From NCBI GenBank assembly GCA_039908525.1, contig JAMOAY010000024.1, forward strand, positions 8,858-72,857: a DNA stretch of 64,000 nucleotides. The letters run 5' to 3'. This stretch comes from Magnetaquicoccus sp039908525. Lineage in GTDB: Bacteria; Pseudomonadota; Magnetococcia; Magnetococcales; Magnetaquicoccaceae. This document shows, in pieces, positions 1-7,953 of this stretch. Under the pieces are notes generated by a model. The model had not been told where the DNA came from, searched no databases, and saw nothing but the letters and a program-made list of their open reading frames with translations. Each line of letters starts with the position of its first letter. The first letter of the stretch is position 1. Both the position numbers and the translations under genes were made by a program.

Positions 1-245
1 GCAAAATCGCCCTGTTGAGTGCGGCGCAGATCACGGCATTGAGCAGCGAGGCGGTGGCCGGTCTTGCGCCCCACGTGGCGCGGTTGAGCCCGGCACAGGT
101 CAAGGGGTTGGAGGTGGCGGATTTCGCCCAGTTGGCGGTGGCCACGCATCCGTTCAGCCCGGCCCAATACAAAGCCCTGACCGCCGATCAGAAAGATGCC
201 TATGGGGCGGTCTTGTCGTCCCACTACGCCGCCAGCGCTCCTTGA
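1..245 (+). CDS. C-terminal end of a helical repeat protein (partial)
   Basis: The reading frame is open from the first bases of the window to a TGA at 243-245, so the start lies outside. The visible part (about 80 residues) repeats short units of the form LSxxQhxxL (LSAAQITAL, LSPAQVKGL, FSPAQYKAL), spaced about 20 residues apart and rich in Ala, Leu and Gln. This looks like the tail of a long helical-repeat protein, possibly surface-exposed. I do not recognise a family. The end overlaps the convergent radical SAM gene by about 22 bases. An internal TTG at 15 could be read as a start, but the frame continues upstream without a stop. Confidence 0.55.
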   Translation, partial: KIALLSAAQITALSSEAVAGLAPHVARLSPAQVKGLEVADFAQLAVATHPFSPAQYKALTADQKDAYGAVLSSHYAASAP

Positions 246-1195
246 CAGCTGCTCCCCTGACCCGCCACACACCCGTAACAGTGGCTGCCCACCCGTATCT
301 CCTGCCCGGGCCACGCCCGCTCCCACACAGCCGACAGCGGCACCCCCTCCTGCCCGTCATGGGGCACGGACAGGCCTAACATTTGATTGAAATCACAATC
401 ATAAACAAATCCTCGCCAATCCACCGACAGCAGATGACGGCACATCACCGCCTGCAGATTCTCCGGGCGAAAGGCGGCCTGCAGCAGCGCACGATAGCTC
501 TCCAGCTGACCCTGGGCGACCATCTGCGCCCGGAAACGCTGGATGGGCATGTTGACCATGACGAACAATCGGTTGAAACAGACCCCATGTTCATCACCCA
601 AGCGCCGCCGATAACTGGCCTCCAGGGTCTGCTGCTCGGGCGGCAGACTCGGACCCCCCGGATTGTAGACCAGATTGAGCACCAGCCCGGAACCGGGTTG
701 CCCATAGCCCAGCCTGTTGAGTCGCTGCAGACCCGCAATGCTGGCCGCAAAGGCGCCCCGCCCCCGCTGCCGATCCACATTTTCCGCCAGATAACAGGGC
801 AAAGAGGCACTGATCTCCACCTGCTGCGCGGCCATGAATGGCGCCAGATCCCCCTGACCCGGTTCGGAGAGGATGGTCAGATTGCAGCGGTCGATGACCC
901 GCAGGCCCATCGCGCGGGCCGCCACCACCAGATCCCGGAAACGGGGATGCCACTCCGGAGCGCCCCCTGTCAGATCCAGGGTCTGCACCGCATGGCGTCC
1001 GGCAAACCGCAACAGCTCCTCCATGGTCTGCCAACGCATGCTCTCCGTCCGCCGGGGCCCGGCCTCCACGTGACAGTGGGTGCAGGACTGGTTGCAGCGG
1101 TAGCCCAGGTTGGCCTGCAGGATCTCCAGACGATCACGCCGCAAGGGAGGAAAGCGGTCCGGAGGAGTCTCCTGAGAAAGCGGGTCTTGCGCCAT
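224..1195 (-). CDS. arsS: ArsS-like radical SAM/Cys-rich protein
   Basis: Radical SAM enzyme of the ArsS (arsenosugar biosynthesis) family, 323 residues. The [4Fe-4S]/SAM motif CX3CX2C is at Cys34, Cys38 and Cys41 (RCNQSCTHC). The family's signature YDCDFNQML follows near residue 270, and a C-terminal Cys cluster (HCYGCVAGQGSSC) completes it. Some relatives carry selenocysteine in the C-terminal half; here these positions are ordinary Cys codons. The family is linked to forming 5'-deoxyadenosyl-arsenosugars after arsenite methylation, but no arsM methyltransferase is visible here, so the substrate is inferred from family only. A small membrane-protein gene lies 9 bases upstream on the same strand, suggesting one transcript. 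Confidence 0.85.
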   Translation of the reverse strand: MAQDPLSQETPPDRFPPLRRDRLEILQANLGYRCNQSCTHCHVEAGPRRTESMRWQTMEELLRFAGRHAVQTLDLTGGAPEWHPRFRDLVVAARAMGLRVIDRCNLTILSEPGQGDLAPFMAAQQVEISASLPCYLAENVDRQRGRGAFAASIAGLQRLNRLGYGQPGSGLVLNLVYNPGGPSLPPEQQTLEASYRRRLGDEHGVCFNRLFVMVNMPIQRFRAQMVAQGQLESYRALLQAAFRPENLQAVMCRHLLSVDWRGFVYDCDFNQMLGLSVPHDGQEGVPLSAVWERAWPGQEIRVGSHCYGCVAGQGSSCQGALAA

Positions 1196-1204
1196 GCGAC
1201 TCGC

Positions 1205-1384
1205 CTAGCTGAAGCCCAATTTTTTGAATACGATGACGGATGGACAGATGCCGGTCAATCCCGCCACGGCGAGCGCAACCACCGGCACGTACAGAAACCA
1301 GTGCACGATATGGAAGCCGGTCAGGCCGATGCCGAGCAAAATGATCAGGGCGGTACCAAGAAACTGCATGCGTTGGGCACTCAC
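1205..1384 (-). CDS. 59-residue DUF2892-like inner membrane protein
   Basis: A GTG-started frame on the minus strand encodes 59 residues ending at TAG (1205-1207). The protein has two hydrophobic segments (residues about 7-22 and 31-44), a short loop FHIVHWF between them, then TGICPSVIVFKKLGFS. A GICP motif followed by a basic KKLG tail is typical of DUF2892/YgaP-type membrane domains, which often accompany rhodanese or thiol-redox proteins. A GGAGA lies about 11 bases before the GTG. It ends 9 bases before the arsS-like gene and is probably cotranscribed with it. Function unknown; the Cys may be redox active, which is inference. Confidence 0.75.
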   Translation of the reverse strand: MSAQRMQFLGTALIILLGIGLTGFHIVHWFLYVPVVALAVAGLTGICPSVIVFKKLGFS

Positions 1385-1607
1385 GGAGACTCTCCAGGGC
1401 AGAGGTGTGGATGAAGAGGGGTATCATGACCCACACCCTTGCCCGTCGTCCAGGATCTGCCTGCGTCCCCCCGCTGTCACGCTGTCGGTGCTCTTGAAAC
1501 CCTGCTCTATACACTCGGGGCAAATTGTGGTAGAAAGAATCGACAGGGCATCGGGCCCGCTCGGTCAGCTTTCTGAACCGTTTCATTTCTTGGAAGAAAT
1601 AACCGAT

Positions 1608-3731
1608 ATGCCTGTTAATGCAAGAAAGATTCTCTCCGATTCCCCGCAGTACGAGGGGCTGCAGGCAGCCTCCTGGGATGTCTGGGACAGCAAATATCGC
1701 TTGAAATCCGTGGACGGCATCCCTCTGGATGCCAGCCTGGACGACACCCTGTGCCGGGTGGCGCGGGCCCTGTCGGGGGTGGAGGAGGCGGGCAAGCGGG
1801 CACAGTGGGAGGAGCGTTTTTTGTGGGCGTTGCGTCAGGGGGCCATTCCGGCCGGTCGCATTGTCTCCAACGCGGGCGCCCAGGAGCACAAACCGGCCAC
1901 CTCCACCATCAACTGCACCGTTTCCGGGACAATCCAGGACTCCATGCTCGACATTCTGGACATGGTGCGGGAGGCGGGGTTGACCCTGAAGGCCGGTTGC
2001 GGCATCGGTTATGAGTTTTCCACCCTGCGTCCCCGCGGGGCCCTGGTGGCCGGCGCGGGCGCCAGCACCTCGGGCCCCCTGTCGTTCATGGATATTTTTG
2101 ACTCCATGTGCCGCACCATCTCCTCGGCGGGAGGGCGGCGGGGAGCGCAGATGGCCACCTTCGACATCGCGCACCCCGACAGTGCGGATTTCATCCGTGC
2201 CAAACGGGAGAATGGCCGCCTGCGGCAGTTCAACCTCTCCTGCCTGGTCAGCGAACCCTTCATGCAGGCGGTCAAAGAGGATCGGGAGTGGGAACTGCTT
2301 TTTCCGGCCAACCCCCAGGAGTTGGCCAATCCGGCCGTCACCCTGGTCTATCGCCCCTGGCCGGTGACCACCGGTTATCAGACCAACGCGCGGGGCGAGG
2401 TGGCCTGCCGGGTTTATCGGCGGTTGCCGGCCCGCCGTCTGTGGGATCTTATCATGAGTTCCAACTACGACTACGCAGAACCGGGCTTCATCCTCATTGA
2501 CAAGGTCAACGAGATGAACAACAACTGGTTTTGCGAGGTGGTGCGCGCCACCAATCCCTGCGGTGAGCAGCCCTTGCCGCCGCATGGCGCCTGTCTGCTG
2601 GGCTCCATCAACCTGACCCGGTTTGTCAAAAACGCCTTTACCCCGCAGGCCAATTTCGACTGGGCCACCTTTGCCGAGGTGGTGCGGGTGTTTACCCGGA
2701 TGCTGGACAATGTGGTGGAGATCAGCGGCCTGCCGCTGCCGGAGCAGATGGAGGAGATCCTTCTGAAACGTCGGCATGGCATGGGGTTTCTGGGCCTGGG
2801 CTCGGCCATGGCCATGCTCAACATGTGTTACGGGGATGCGGAGTCGGTACTGTTCGCCGAACGGGTCAGTCGGGAGATGGCGCTGGTCGGCTGGGAGGTG
2901 GGGGTGGATTTGGCCCTGGAGAAGGGGCCTGCCCCGATCATGGAACAGCTGTTCACGGTGACCGAGGCCATGCTGGCGCAGCGGCCGGAGATGGTGGCCG
3001 ACGGTATCCGGGTGGGCGAGCAGTTGCCCGGCAAGCGGTTGCTATCCGCCTACAGCCGCTACATGGCAAAGTTTCCGGAGGCGTTGCGGCAGCGCATTGC
3101 GCAGCACGGTTGCCGTTTCACCCATCACACCTCCATTGCCCCCACCGGCACGATTGCGCTCTCCCTGGCCAACAACGCCTCCAACGGCATCGAGCCAAGT
3201 TTCTCCCATAAATACAGCCGCAACATCATCCGTGCCGGGCGCAAAACCAAGGAGAAGGTGGACGTGCTCTCTTTCGAGCTGCTGGCCTATCGCACCCTGG
3301 TCAATCCCGAGGCCGATCCGTATGCCGAGGAGGCGTGCAACCGGCTGCCGGACTATTTTGTCGATGCCAACACCATCCATCCCAAGGCCCATGTGGATAT
3401 TCAGGCGGCGGTGCAAGCCTGGGTGGACTCCTCCATCTCCAAGACGATCAATGTCCCGTCCGATTTTCCGTTCGACGATTTCAAGGAGATCTATCTCTAT
3501 GCCTACGAGAAGGGGTTGAAGGGGTGTACCACGTTTCGTTTCAATCCGGAGGCCTTCCAGGGGGTGTTGGTCAAGCAGACGGACCTGGCGGCCACCCGTT
3601 ACCGTTTCAACCTGGCCAATGGGGAGACGGTTGTGTTGCGTGGTGACGAGGAGGTGGAGTACGACGGGGAGCTGCACAGTGCCGCCAATCTGTACGATGC
3701 CCTCAAGGAGGGGTATTACGGGCGGCTGTGA
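1608..3731 (+). CDS. nrdJ: Adenosylcobalamin-dependent ribonucleotide reductase, catalytic subunit NrdJa
   Basis: Class II ribonucleoside-diphosphate reductase of 707 residues, which makes deoxyribonucleotides with adenosylcobalamin as radical source and needs no oxygen. Visible landmarks: N-terminal redox Cys103 in STINCTV, the substrate loop KAGCGIGYEF, the thiyl-radical motif NPCGEQ at 316-321, TGTIALSLANNASNGIEPSF near 515, and the terminal TTFRFNPEAFQGVLVK segment. The ATG at 1608 is preceded by GGAAGAA; the frame extends upstream, but that part lacks family similarity. The C-terminal Cys tail is missing and is supplied by the next gene, as in the split NrdJa/NrdJb enzymes known from Pseudomonas. 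About 220 bases upstream hold no clear cobalamin riboswitch. Confidence 0.95.
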   Translation: MPVNARKILSDSPQYEGLQAASWDVWDSKYRLKSVDGIPLDASLDDTLCRVARALSGVEEAGKRAQWEERFLWALRQGAIPAGRIVSNAGAQEHKPATSTINCTVSGTIQDSMLDILDMVREAGLTLKAGCGIGYEFSTLRPRGALVAGAGASTSGPLSFMDIFDSMCRTISSAGGRRGAQMATFDIAHPDSADFIRAKRENGRLRQFNLSCLVSEPFMQAVKEDREWELLFPANPQELANPAVTLVYRPWPVTTGYQTNARGEVACRVYRRLPARRLWDLIMSSNYDYAEPGFILIDKVNEMNNNWFCEVVRATNPCGEQPLPPHGACLLGSINLTRFVKNAFTPQANFDWATFAEVVRVFTRMLDNVVEISGLPLPEQMEEILLKRRHGMGFLGLGSAMAMLNMCYGDAESVLFAERVSREMALVGWEVGVDLALEKGPAPIMEQLFTVTEAMLAQRPEMVADGIRVGEQLPGKRLLSAYSRYMAKFPEALRQRIAQHGCRFTHHTSIAPTGTIALSLANNASNGIEPSFSHKYSRNIIRAGRKTKEKVDVLSFELLAYRTLVNPEADPYAEEACNRLPDYFVDANTIHPKAHVDIQAAVQAWVDSSISKTINVPSDFPFDDFKEIYLYAYEKGLKGCTTFRFNPEAFQGVLVKQTDLAATRYRFNLANGETVVLRGDEEVEYDGELHSAANLYDALKEGYYGRL

Positions 3732-3769
3732 TGCCGGGGGTGGTGGTTCAACCAACAGGGAGAGCGTCG

Positions 3770-4438
3770 ATGGCCGTCAGAATTGAGGGAAAGATCGTGG
3801 CCTGCGAGGTGGTGCAGGAGGGGGAGGCGGTGGTGGCCGATCTCCCGAAGAAAGAGCCCAAAAAGGCCGCACCGCCTGCGGTGGTCCATAACGAGGAGAG
3901 CAATGTCATTCACATGCAGCCCCTGATCGAGCGCCCTGTGGAGCTGTTGGGTTCGACCTACAAGATCAAGACGCCGTTGTCGGATCATGCCCTGTATGTC
4001 ACCATCAACGACATCGAAGTGAATGGCAAGCGTCGTCCGTTCGAGATATTCATCAACTCGAAAAACATGGAAAATTTTGCCTGGATCGTGGCCCTGACCC
4101 GGGTGATCTCGGCGGTTTTCCGTCATGCGGGGGATGCCACGTTTCTGGTGGAGGAGTTGCGCTCGGTCTTTGATCCCAGGGGGGGGTATTTCAAGCCGGG
4201 CGGCAAGTACATGCCCAGTCTGGTGGCCGAGATTGGCGAGTGTCTGGAGCGCCACATGACCAAGATCGGCATTCTGCAACCGGCGGAACCGCCCGAGGAG
4301 TTGCGGCGCAAACGGCAGATTGCCCAGGAGGGTGGATTGACGGGGGGCACGCTGTGTCCCAAATGCAGCCAATTGTCGGTGGTGCGGTTGGACAACTGTG
4401 ACACCTGCCTGGAGTGCGGTTATTCCAAGTGCGGTTGA
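3770..4438 (+). CDS. nrdJb: NrdJb, C-terminal part of split class II ribonucleotide reductase
   Basis: 222-residue protein placed 38 bases after nrdJa. It contains the TSCPD-type domain (FIEIFINSKNMENFAW-like region, here near residues 95-115) and ends in a zinc-ribbon-like Cys array, CPKC near 206 and CDTCLECGYSKC at the terminus. In undivided NrdJ enzymes this segment lies at the C terminus, where the final cysteines re-reduce the active-site disulfide; here it is a separate polypeptide. The ATG at 3770 has AGGGAGA seven bases upstream and is preferred over an ATG at 3731 that overlaps the nrdJa stop. The two proteins very likely form one enzyme. Confidence 0.88.
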   Translation: MAVRIEGKIVACEVVQEGEAVVADLPKKEPKKAAPPAVVHNEESNVIHMQPLIERPVELLGSTYKIKTPLSDHALYVTINDIEVNGKRRPFEIFINSKNMENFAWIVALTRVISAVFRHAGDATFLVEELRSVFDPRGGYFKPGGKYMPSLVAEIGECLERHMTKIGILQPAEPPEELRRKRQIAQEGGLTGGTLCPKCSQLSVVRLDNCDTCLECGYSKCG

Positions 4439-4481
4439 TGGGGAGGGCCAACCTCTTGTTTGTGTAGGAGGAGCATCTTTG

Positions 4482-5324
4482 GTGAGCGATCTGCGTACCT
4501 TTGTGCTGTTGGCGGGTTTGACCGCGTTGTTTGTGGTGATTGGCCAGTTGCTGGGTGGGCAGGAGGGGATGCTGCTCGCCCTGGTGATGGCGGTCGGCTT
4601 GAACTTCTGGGCCTATTGGAACTCCGACCAGGCGGTGTTGCAGATGTTTGGCGCCCAGGAGGTGGGTCCGGAGCATATGCCGGATTATTATGGCATTGTC
4701 CAGGAGTTGGCTCGGCGTGGCCATTTGCCGATGCCGCGGGTCTATGTGATCGACGACCCTTCGCCCAACGCTTTTGCGACCGGTCGGGATGCGGAGCATG
4801 CGGCGGTGGCGGCGACGACGGGTTTGTTGCGCATTCTCAGTCGTGAGGAGTTGGCCGGGGTGATGGCCCATGAGATGGCCCATGTGCGCAATCAGGATAT
4901 TCTTCTGGGCACCATTTCTGCCACGTTGGCCGGTGCGGTCACCGCGCTGGCGCAGTTCGGGGGTCTGTTCAACAGTGGTCGGGAGCGGGAGGAGGGCAAC
5001 GGTTTGACCTCCATGCTGATGGTGGTGTTGGCCCCGGTGGCGGCGATGTTGATTCAGATGGCGATTTCGCGTTCTCGCGAGTATGGCGCCGATGCCCTGG
5101 GCGCCCGTTTGTGTGGCAATCCCTTATGGTTGGCGGCAGCCTTGCAGAAGTTGGAGCAGGGCAGTCAGAGCATTCCGCTGCAGGGGGGCGAGGCCCATCC
5201 TTCGGCGGCGCATCTGTTTATTGTCAATCCTCTTTCTGCCGGTTTTCTGTCGGGTCTTTTTTCCACCCATCCTCCTATGCAGGAGCGGATTCAACGCCTG
5301 CGCGCCATGGTGAGCCAACAATGA
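4482..5324 (+). CDS. htpX: Membrane zinc metalloprotease HtpX
   Basis: 280-residue M48 family integral-membrane protease that degrades misfolded membrane proteins. Two hydrophobic segments at residues 5-25 and 29-45 precede the catalytic zinc motif HEMAH (His130, Glu131, His134). Two more membrane segments follow near 145-165 and 183-200, then a conserved SREYGADALGA motif carrying the third zinc ligand. The GTG at 4482 lies seven bases after AGGAGGAG; a TTG directly before it is less well placed. The 3' end overlaps the rpe start (ATGA), so the two are translationally coupled and probably share the nrdJ transcript. Confidence 0.95.
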   Translation: MSDLRTFVLLAGLTALFVVIGQLLGGQEGMLLALVMAVGLNFWAYWNSDQAVLQMFGAQEVGPEHMPDYYGIVQELARRGHLPMPRVYVIDDPSPNAFATGRDAEHAAVAATTGLLRILSREELAGVMAHEMAHVRNQDILLGTISATLAGAVTALAQFGGLFNSGREREEGNGLTSMLMVVLAPVAAMLIQMAISRSREYGADALGARLCGNPLWLAAALQKLEQGSQSIPLQGGEAHPSAAHLFIVNPLSAGFLSGLFSTHPPMQERIQRLRAMVSQQ

Positions 5325-5992
5325 TCAAGATCTCTCCCAGTATTTTATCGGCCGATTTTGCCCGTCTGGGGGAGGAGATCCGGGCGGTGGAGGAGGCCGG
5401 GGCGGATTATATCCATGTGGATGTGATGGATGGTCATTTTGTACCCAATCTGACCATTGGGCCGGTGGTGGTGGAGGGGATCCGCAAGGTGGCGCGCAGG
5501 CCGTTGGATGTGCATTTGATGGTATCGCCGGTGGATGTGTATATTCCGGCGTTTGCCCAGGCGGGGGCGCACATCATCAGTGTGCATGCTGAGGCGACGC
5601 ATCATTTGGATCGCACGTTGAATCTTATTCGTGAGCAGGGGTGTCGGGCGGGTGTGGCGCTCAATCCTGCCACGCCCATTCAGCAGGTGAGTGAGGTCTT
5701 GCATCTGGTGGACATGGTGGTGTTGATGAGTGTCAATCCTGGTTTTGGGGGGCAATCGTTCATTGCGCAGGTGTTGCAGAAGGTTCGTGGCATGCGGGCG
5801 ATGATTGAGGCGCGGGGGTTGGCGATTGAGGTGGAGGTGGATGGGGGGATCAAGGTGGGCAATGTTGCCGAGGTGGCGGCGGCTGGGGCGGATGTTTTTG
5901 TGGCCGGGTCGGCGGTTTTTTCGCAGGCGGATTATGCTTTGGTGATTCGGCAGTTGCGGAATAATGCCGAGGCGGCGGTATCTGGCCGGTAA
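5321..5992 (+). CDS. rpe: Ribulose-phosphate 3-epimerase
   Basis: 223-residue TIM-barrel enzyme interconverting ribulose 5-phosphate and xylulose 5-phosphate in the pentose phosphate pathway and Calvin cycle. Family landmarks are complete: ISPSILSADF at the N terminus, the metal and catalytic HVDVMDGHFVPN near 35, DVHLMV near 68, VNPGFGGQ near 145 and EVDGGI near 178 with the second catalytic Asp. Starts inside the stop of htpX (ATGA). It is the last gene before a 500-base repeat-filled gap. Confidence 0.97.
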   Translation: MIKISPSILSADFARLGEEIRAVEEAGADYIHVDVMDGHFVPNLTIGPVVVEGIRKVARRPLDVHLMVSPVDVYIPAFAQAGAHIISVHAEATHHLDRTLNLIREQGCRAGVALNPATPIQQVSEVLHLVDMVVLMSVNPGFGGQSFIAQVLQKVRGMRAMIEARGLAIEVEVDGGIKVGNVAEVAAAGADVFVAGSAVFSQADYALVIRQLRNNAEAAVSGR

Positions 5993-5998
5993 AAAGTG

Positions 5999-6197
5999 CC
6001 ATGGGGTCCAGGGGAGATTATCTCCCCTGGCGGGAGTCCAGAGGGCGGCGCCCTCTGGCGGGTGCAGGGGCGGAGCCCCTGCTGTCGTGCGCGCTTTTAC
6101 CGAAGCCCATTGGCGCAGCCAATGGGCGCCGCGCGCACAAAACCCGCCCCGCAGGGGCGGACTCCTGGAGGGCGGCAGCCCGACACACACCGTGCGT
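5999..6197 (+). repeat. Palindrome-cluster repeat, long copy 1
   Basis: Six consecutive stem-loops. (1) 6008-6030, arms CCAGGGGAGAT/ATCTCCCCTGG with one central base. (2) 6038-6058, arms CCAGAGGGCG/CGCCCTCTGG. (3) 6064-6082, arms GCAGGGGC/GCCCCTGC, loop GGA. (4) An outer stem GTGCGCGC (6087-6094) with GCGCGCAC (6131-6138), enclosing an inner stem CCCATTGGC/GCCAATGGG with loop GCA (6106-6126). (5) 6144-6160, CCGCCCC/GGGGCGG, loop GCA. (6) A weaker block ending GGCAGCCCGAC. No open frame here is convincing. Copy 2 follows 140 bases later in the opposite direction. Confidence 0.9.
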
Positions 6198-6336
6198 CCT
6201 GGCAGAGTTTTTTTAGGAAAGTCAAGTTGTTGGTCGATTGTGTTGTTGAGTTGTTGCTCGTCTGTGCGGTTTTGATTTGCTCGTCTGCGCGGATGTTTGA
6301 TACATGTCGGACATACCGTCTACCGTAAGGGGGTGT
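6198..6336. other. Spacer between two mirror-image repeat copies
   Basis: About 140 bases of mixed composition, relatively rich in T and G, with repeated TTGTTG and CTCGTCTGYGCG words (the latter near 6258 and 6281). No coding frame with a plausible start and Shine-Dalgarno site was seen. The rsmB promoter may lie here or inside the following repeat, but I could not identify convincing -35/-10 boxes. Confidence 0.4.
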
Positions 6337-6490
6337 GTCGGGCTGCCGCCCTCCCAGGGGTGCCCCTGCGGGGCGCTTTGGGCGCGTTGCGAAAATTTCC
6401 TGCGGAAATTTGCTTTGTGAAAACGCGCCTGATCAGCAGGGGCTCCGCCCCTGCACCCCGCCAGGGGAGATAATCTCCCCTGGACCCCAT
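6337..6490 (-). repeat. Palindrome-cluster repeat, long copy 2 (inverted relative to copy 1)
   Basis: Read on the minus strand it repeats the order of copy 1 without block 2. On the plus strand: GTCGGGCTGCC block (6337 on), a GGGGTGCCCC-type block, outer stem GGCGCGTT (6381-6388)/AACGCGCC (6422-6429) around inner stem AAATTTCC/GGAAATTT with loop TGC (6393-6411), GCAGGGGC/GCCCCTGC with loop TCC (6436-6454), and the GGGGAGAT/ATCTCCCC palindrome (6461-6483). The inner stem shares almost no sequence with that of copy 1, yet pairs fully. Confidence 0.9.
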
Positions 6491-6511
6491 ACAACTTTTT
6501 TCGGATCTACT

Positions 6512-7828
6512 ATGCGCAGTCTCCCCTCTCCGCGCCTGTTGGCCGTGCACGCCGTCATGGGTGCGCTGCGCGGGTCACAACCTCTGGAATTGCCCCCGGT
6601 CGCCGCCACCCTGCCACCCCGCGACCGCGCCATGACCCTGGAAATCGCCGCAGGCACCCTGCGCCACCTGGCCACCCTGGATCACCTGCTGACCACCTGC
6701 ATGGAACGACCCCTCGAAAAAAAACACGCTTTTTTGTGGGCCATCCTGCGCACAGCCCTCTACCAGGCCCTCTACATGCGCGTGCCCGAACGGGCCGCCG
6801 TCTACGAAGCCGTGGAACTGCTCAAAGAGAGCCGTGAACACAACCGCAGCGGATTCGCCAACGGCGTGCTGCGCAACGCACTGCGCCTGGACCGGGAGAA
6901 CGTGCTGGCACGGATCGCCAACCCCATGCAACGCCTGGCCGTGACCTTCTCCTACCCCGAATGGCTGCTGCAACGCTGGTGGCAGGCCGTGGGAGAGACC
7001 ACCACCCTCGCCCGCCTGAGCGCCGGCAACCAGGTCGCACCCCTGACCCTGCGCGCCAATACCCTGGCCACCCGACCCGAAACCCTGCAGGCGGCACTGG
7101 GCGCACATGCCATGCCCTGTTCCCTGGCACCGGAGGGAATGACCCTGCACGAGGTGACGGGCCCGGTGGAGAAGATACCCGGTTACGGCAATGGCTGGTT
7201 TGCCGTGCAGGACCAGGCCGCCCAACTGGTCTCCCGCTTCCTGGCCCCCCAGGCAGGCGAACGGATACTGGATGCCTGCGCCGCCCCGGGCGGAAAAACA
7301 GCCCATCTGGCCGCCCTGGCCGCCGGACCGATCCAACTGACCGCCGTCGAAAAAGATCCCGCACGGATCGACCGACTCCGGCAGAACCTGCATCGATTGC
7401 GGGTCAAGGAGGTGGAGATCATGGTGGGGGACGCAGGAGATCCGGCCCTGCTGGGCGAGCGGCTGTTTGACCGCGCCCTGGTGGATGCACCCTGCACCGG
7501 TACCGGGGTAATGCGCCGTCACCCCGAGATCAAATGGCGGCGTGAACCGGCGGACGTGACACGCATGGCGCAGATTCAGCAGAGGATCCTGACCACGGTG
7601 GCGGCACGGGTGGCGGTCGGTGGTCGCCTGGTTTACGCCACCTGCTCCCTGGAGCCGGAGGAGAATCAGCAGCAGATCGAGGGTTTTTTGCAACATCATC
7701 CCCATTGGCAGCGATTGCCCATTGCGGAAGAGGGGGTGCCGGTGACCCGACAGGGTGATTTCCAAACCGAACCGGGCGAACAGGGCATGGACGGTTTCTA
7801 TGCGGCCCGCCTGCAGCGTATGGCCTGA
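6512..7828 (+). CDS. rsmB: 16S rRNA (cytosine-C5-967) methyltransferase RsmB
   Basis: 438-residue SAM-dependent m5C methyltransferase for 16S rRNA position 967. The N-terminal 150 residues form a NusB-like RNA-binding domain (AVYEAVELLKE, GFANGVLRN). The catalytic domain has the SAM motif DACAAPGGKT near 255, the first catalytic Cys in DAPCTGTGVMRRHPEI near 327 and the second in YATCSLEPEEN near 375. The ATG at 6512 starts 22 bases after the repeat. No good Shine-Dalgarno sequence is visible, but the upstream frame extension is repeat-derived and is rejected. Confidence 0.95.
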   Translation: MRSLPSPRLLAVHAVMGALRGSQPLELPPVAATLPPRDRAMTLEIAAGTLRHLATLDHLLTTCMERPLEKKHAFLWAILRTALYQALYMRVPERAAVYEAVELLKESREHNRSGFANGVLRNALRLDRENVLARIANPMQRLAVTFSYPEWLLQRWWQAVGETTTLARLSAGNQVAPLTLRANTLATRPETLQAALGAHAMPCSLAPEGMTLHEVTGPVEKIPGYGNGWFAVQDQAAQLVSRFLAPQAGERILDACAAPGGKTAHLAALAAGPIQLTAVEKDPARIDRLRQNLHRLRVKEVEIMVGDAGDPALLGERLFDRALVDAPCTGTGVMRRHPEIKWRREPADVTRMAQIQQRILTTVAARVAVGGRLVYATCSLEPEENQQQIEGFLQHHPHWQRLPIAEEGVPVTRQGDFQTEPGEQGMDGFYAARLQRMA

Positions 7829-7953
7829 GGTTGAGCAGGAGCCAGGGCATCCCTCCTTGACCCCATGGCAAACGCGCGCGTAAAATCCGGCGGATCAAAG
7901 AGGCAACACCCGACACCCCCAATCCTCGTCTTCACCGTGGAGGAGCCATCACC

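Noticed and set aside
224..1195. Selenocysteine (in-frame TGA) in the ArsS-like protein
   Set aside because: The YDCDFNQ motif and the C-terminal cluster use normal Cys codons and the frame has no internal stop.
1385..1607. Cobalamin riboswitch before nrdJ
   Set aside because: No B12-box-like sequence could be recognised in the 220-base leader.
5996..6328. Open frames across the palindrome repeats (also near 19200, 25321, 27766 and 36689)
   Set aside because: They arise because GC-rich repeats lack stops; they have no ribosome site or family similarity, and similar peptides occur wherever the repeat occurs.
5999..6490. CRISPR array
   Set aside because: Repeats are nested palindromes of different sequence without regular spacers, and no cas genes are present.
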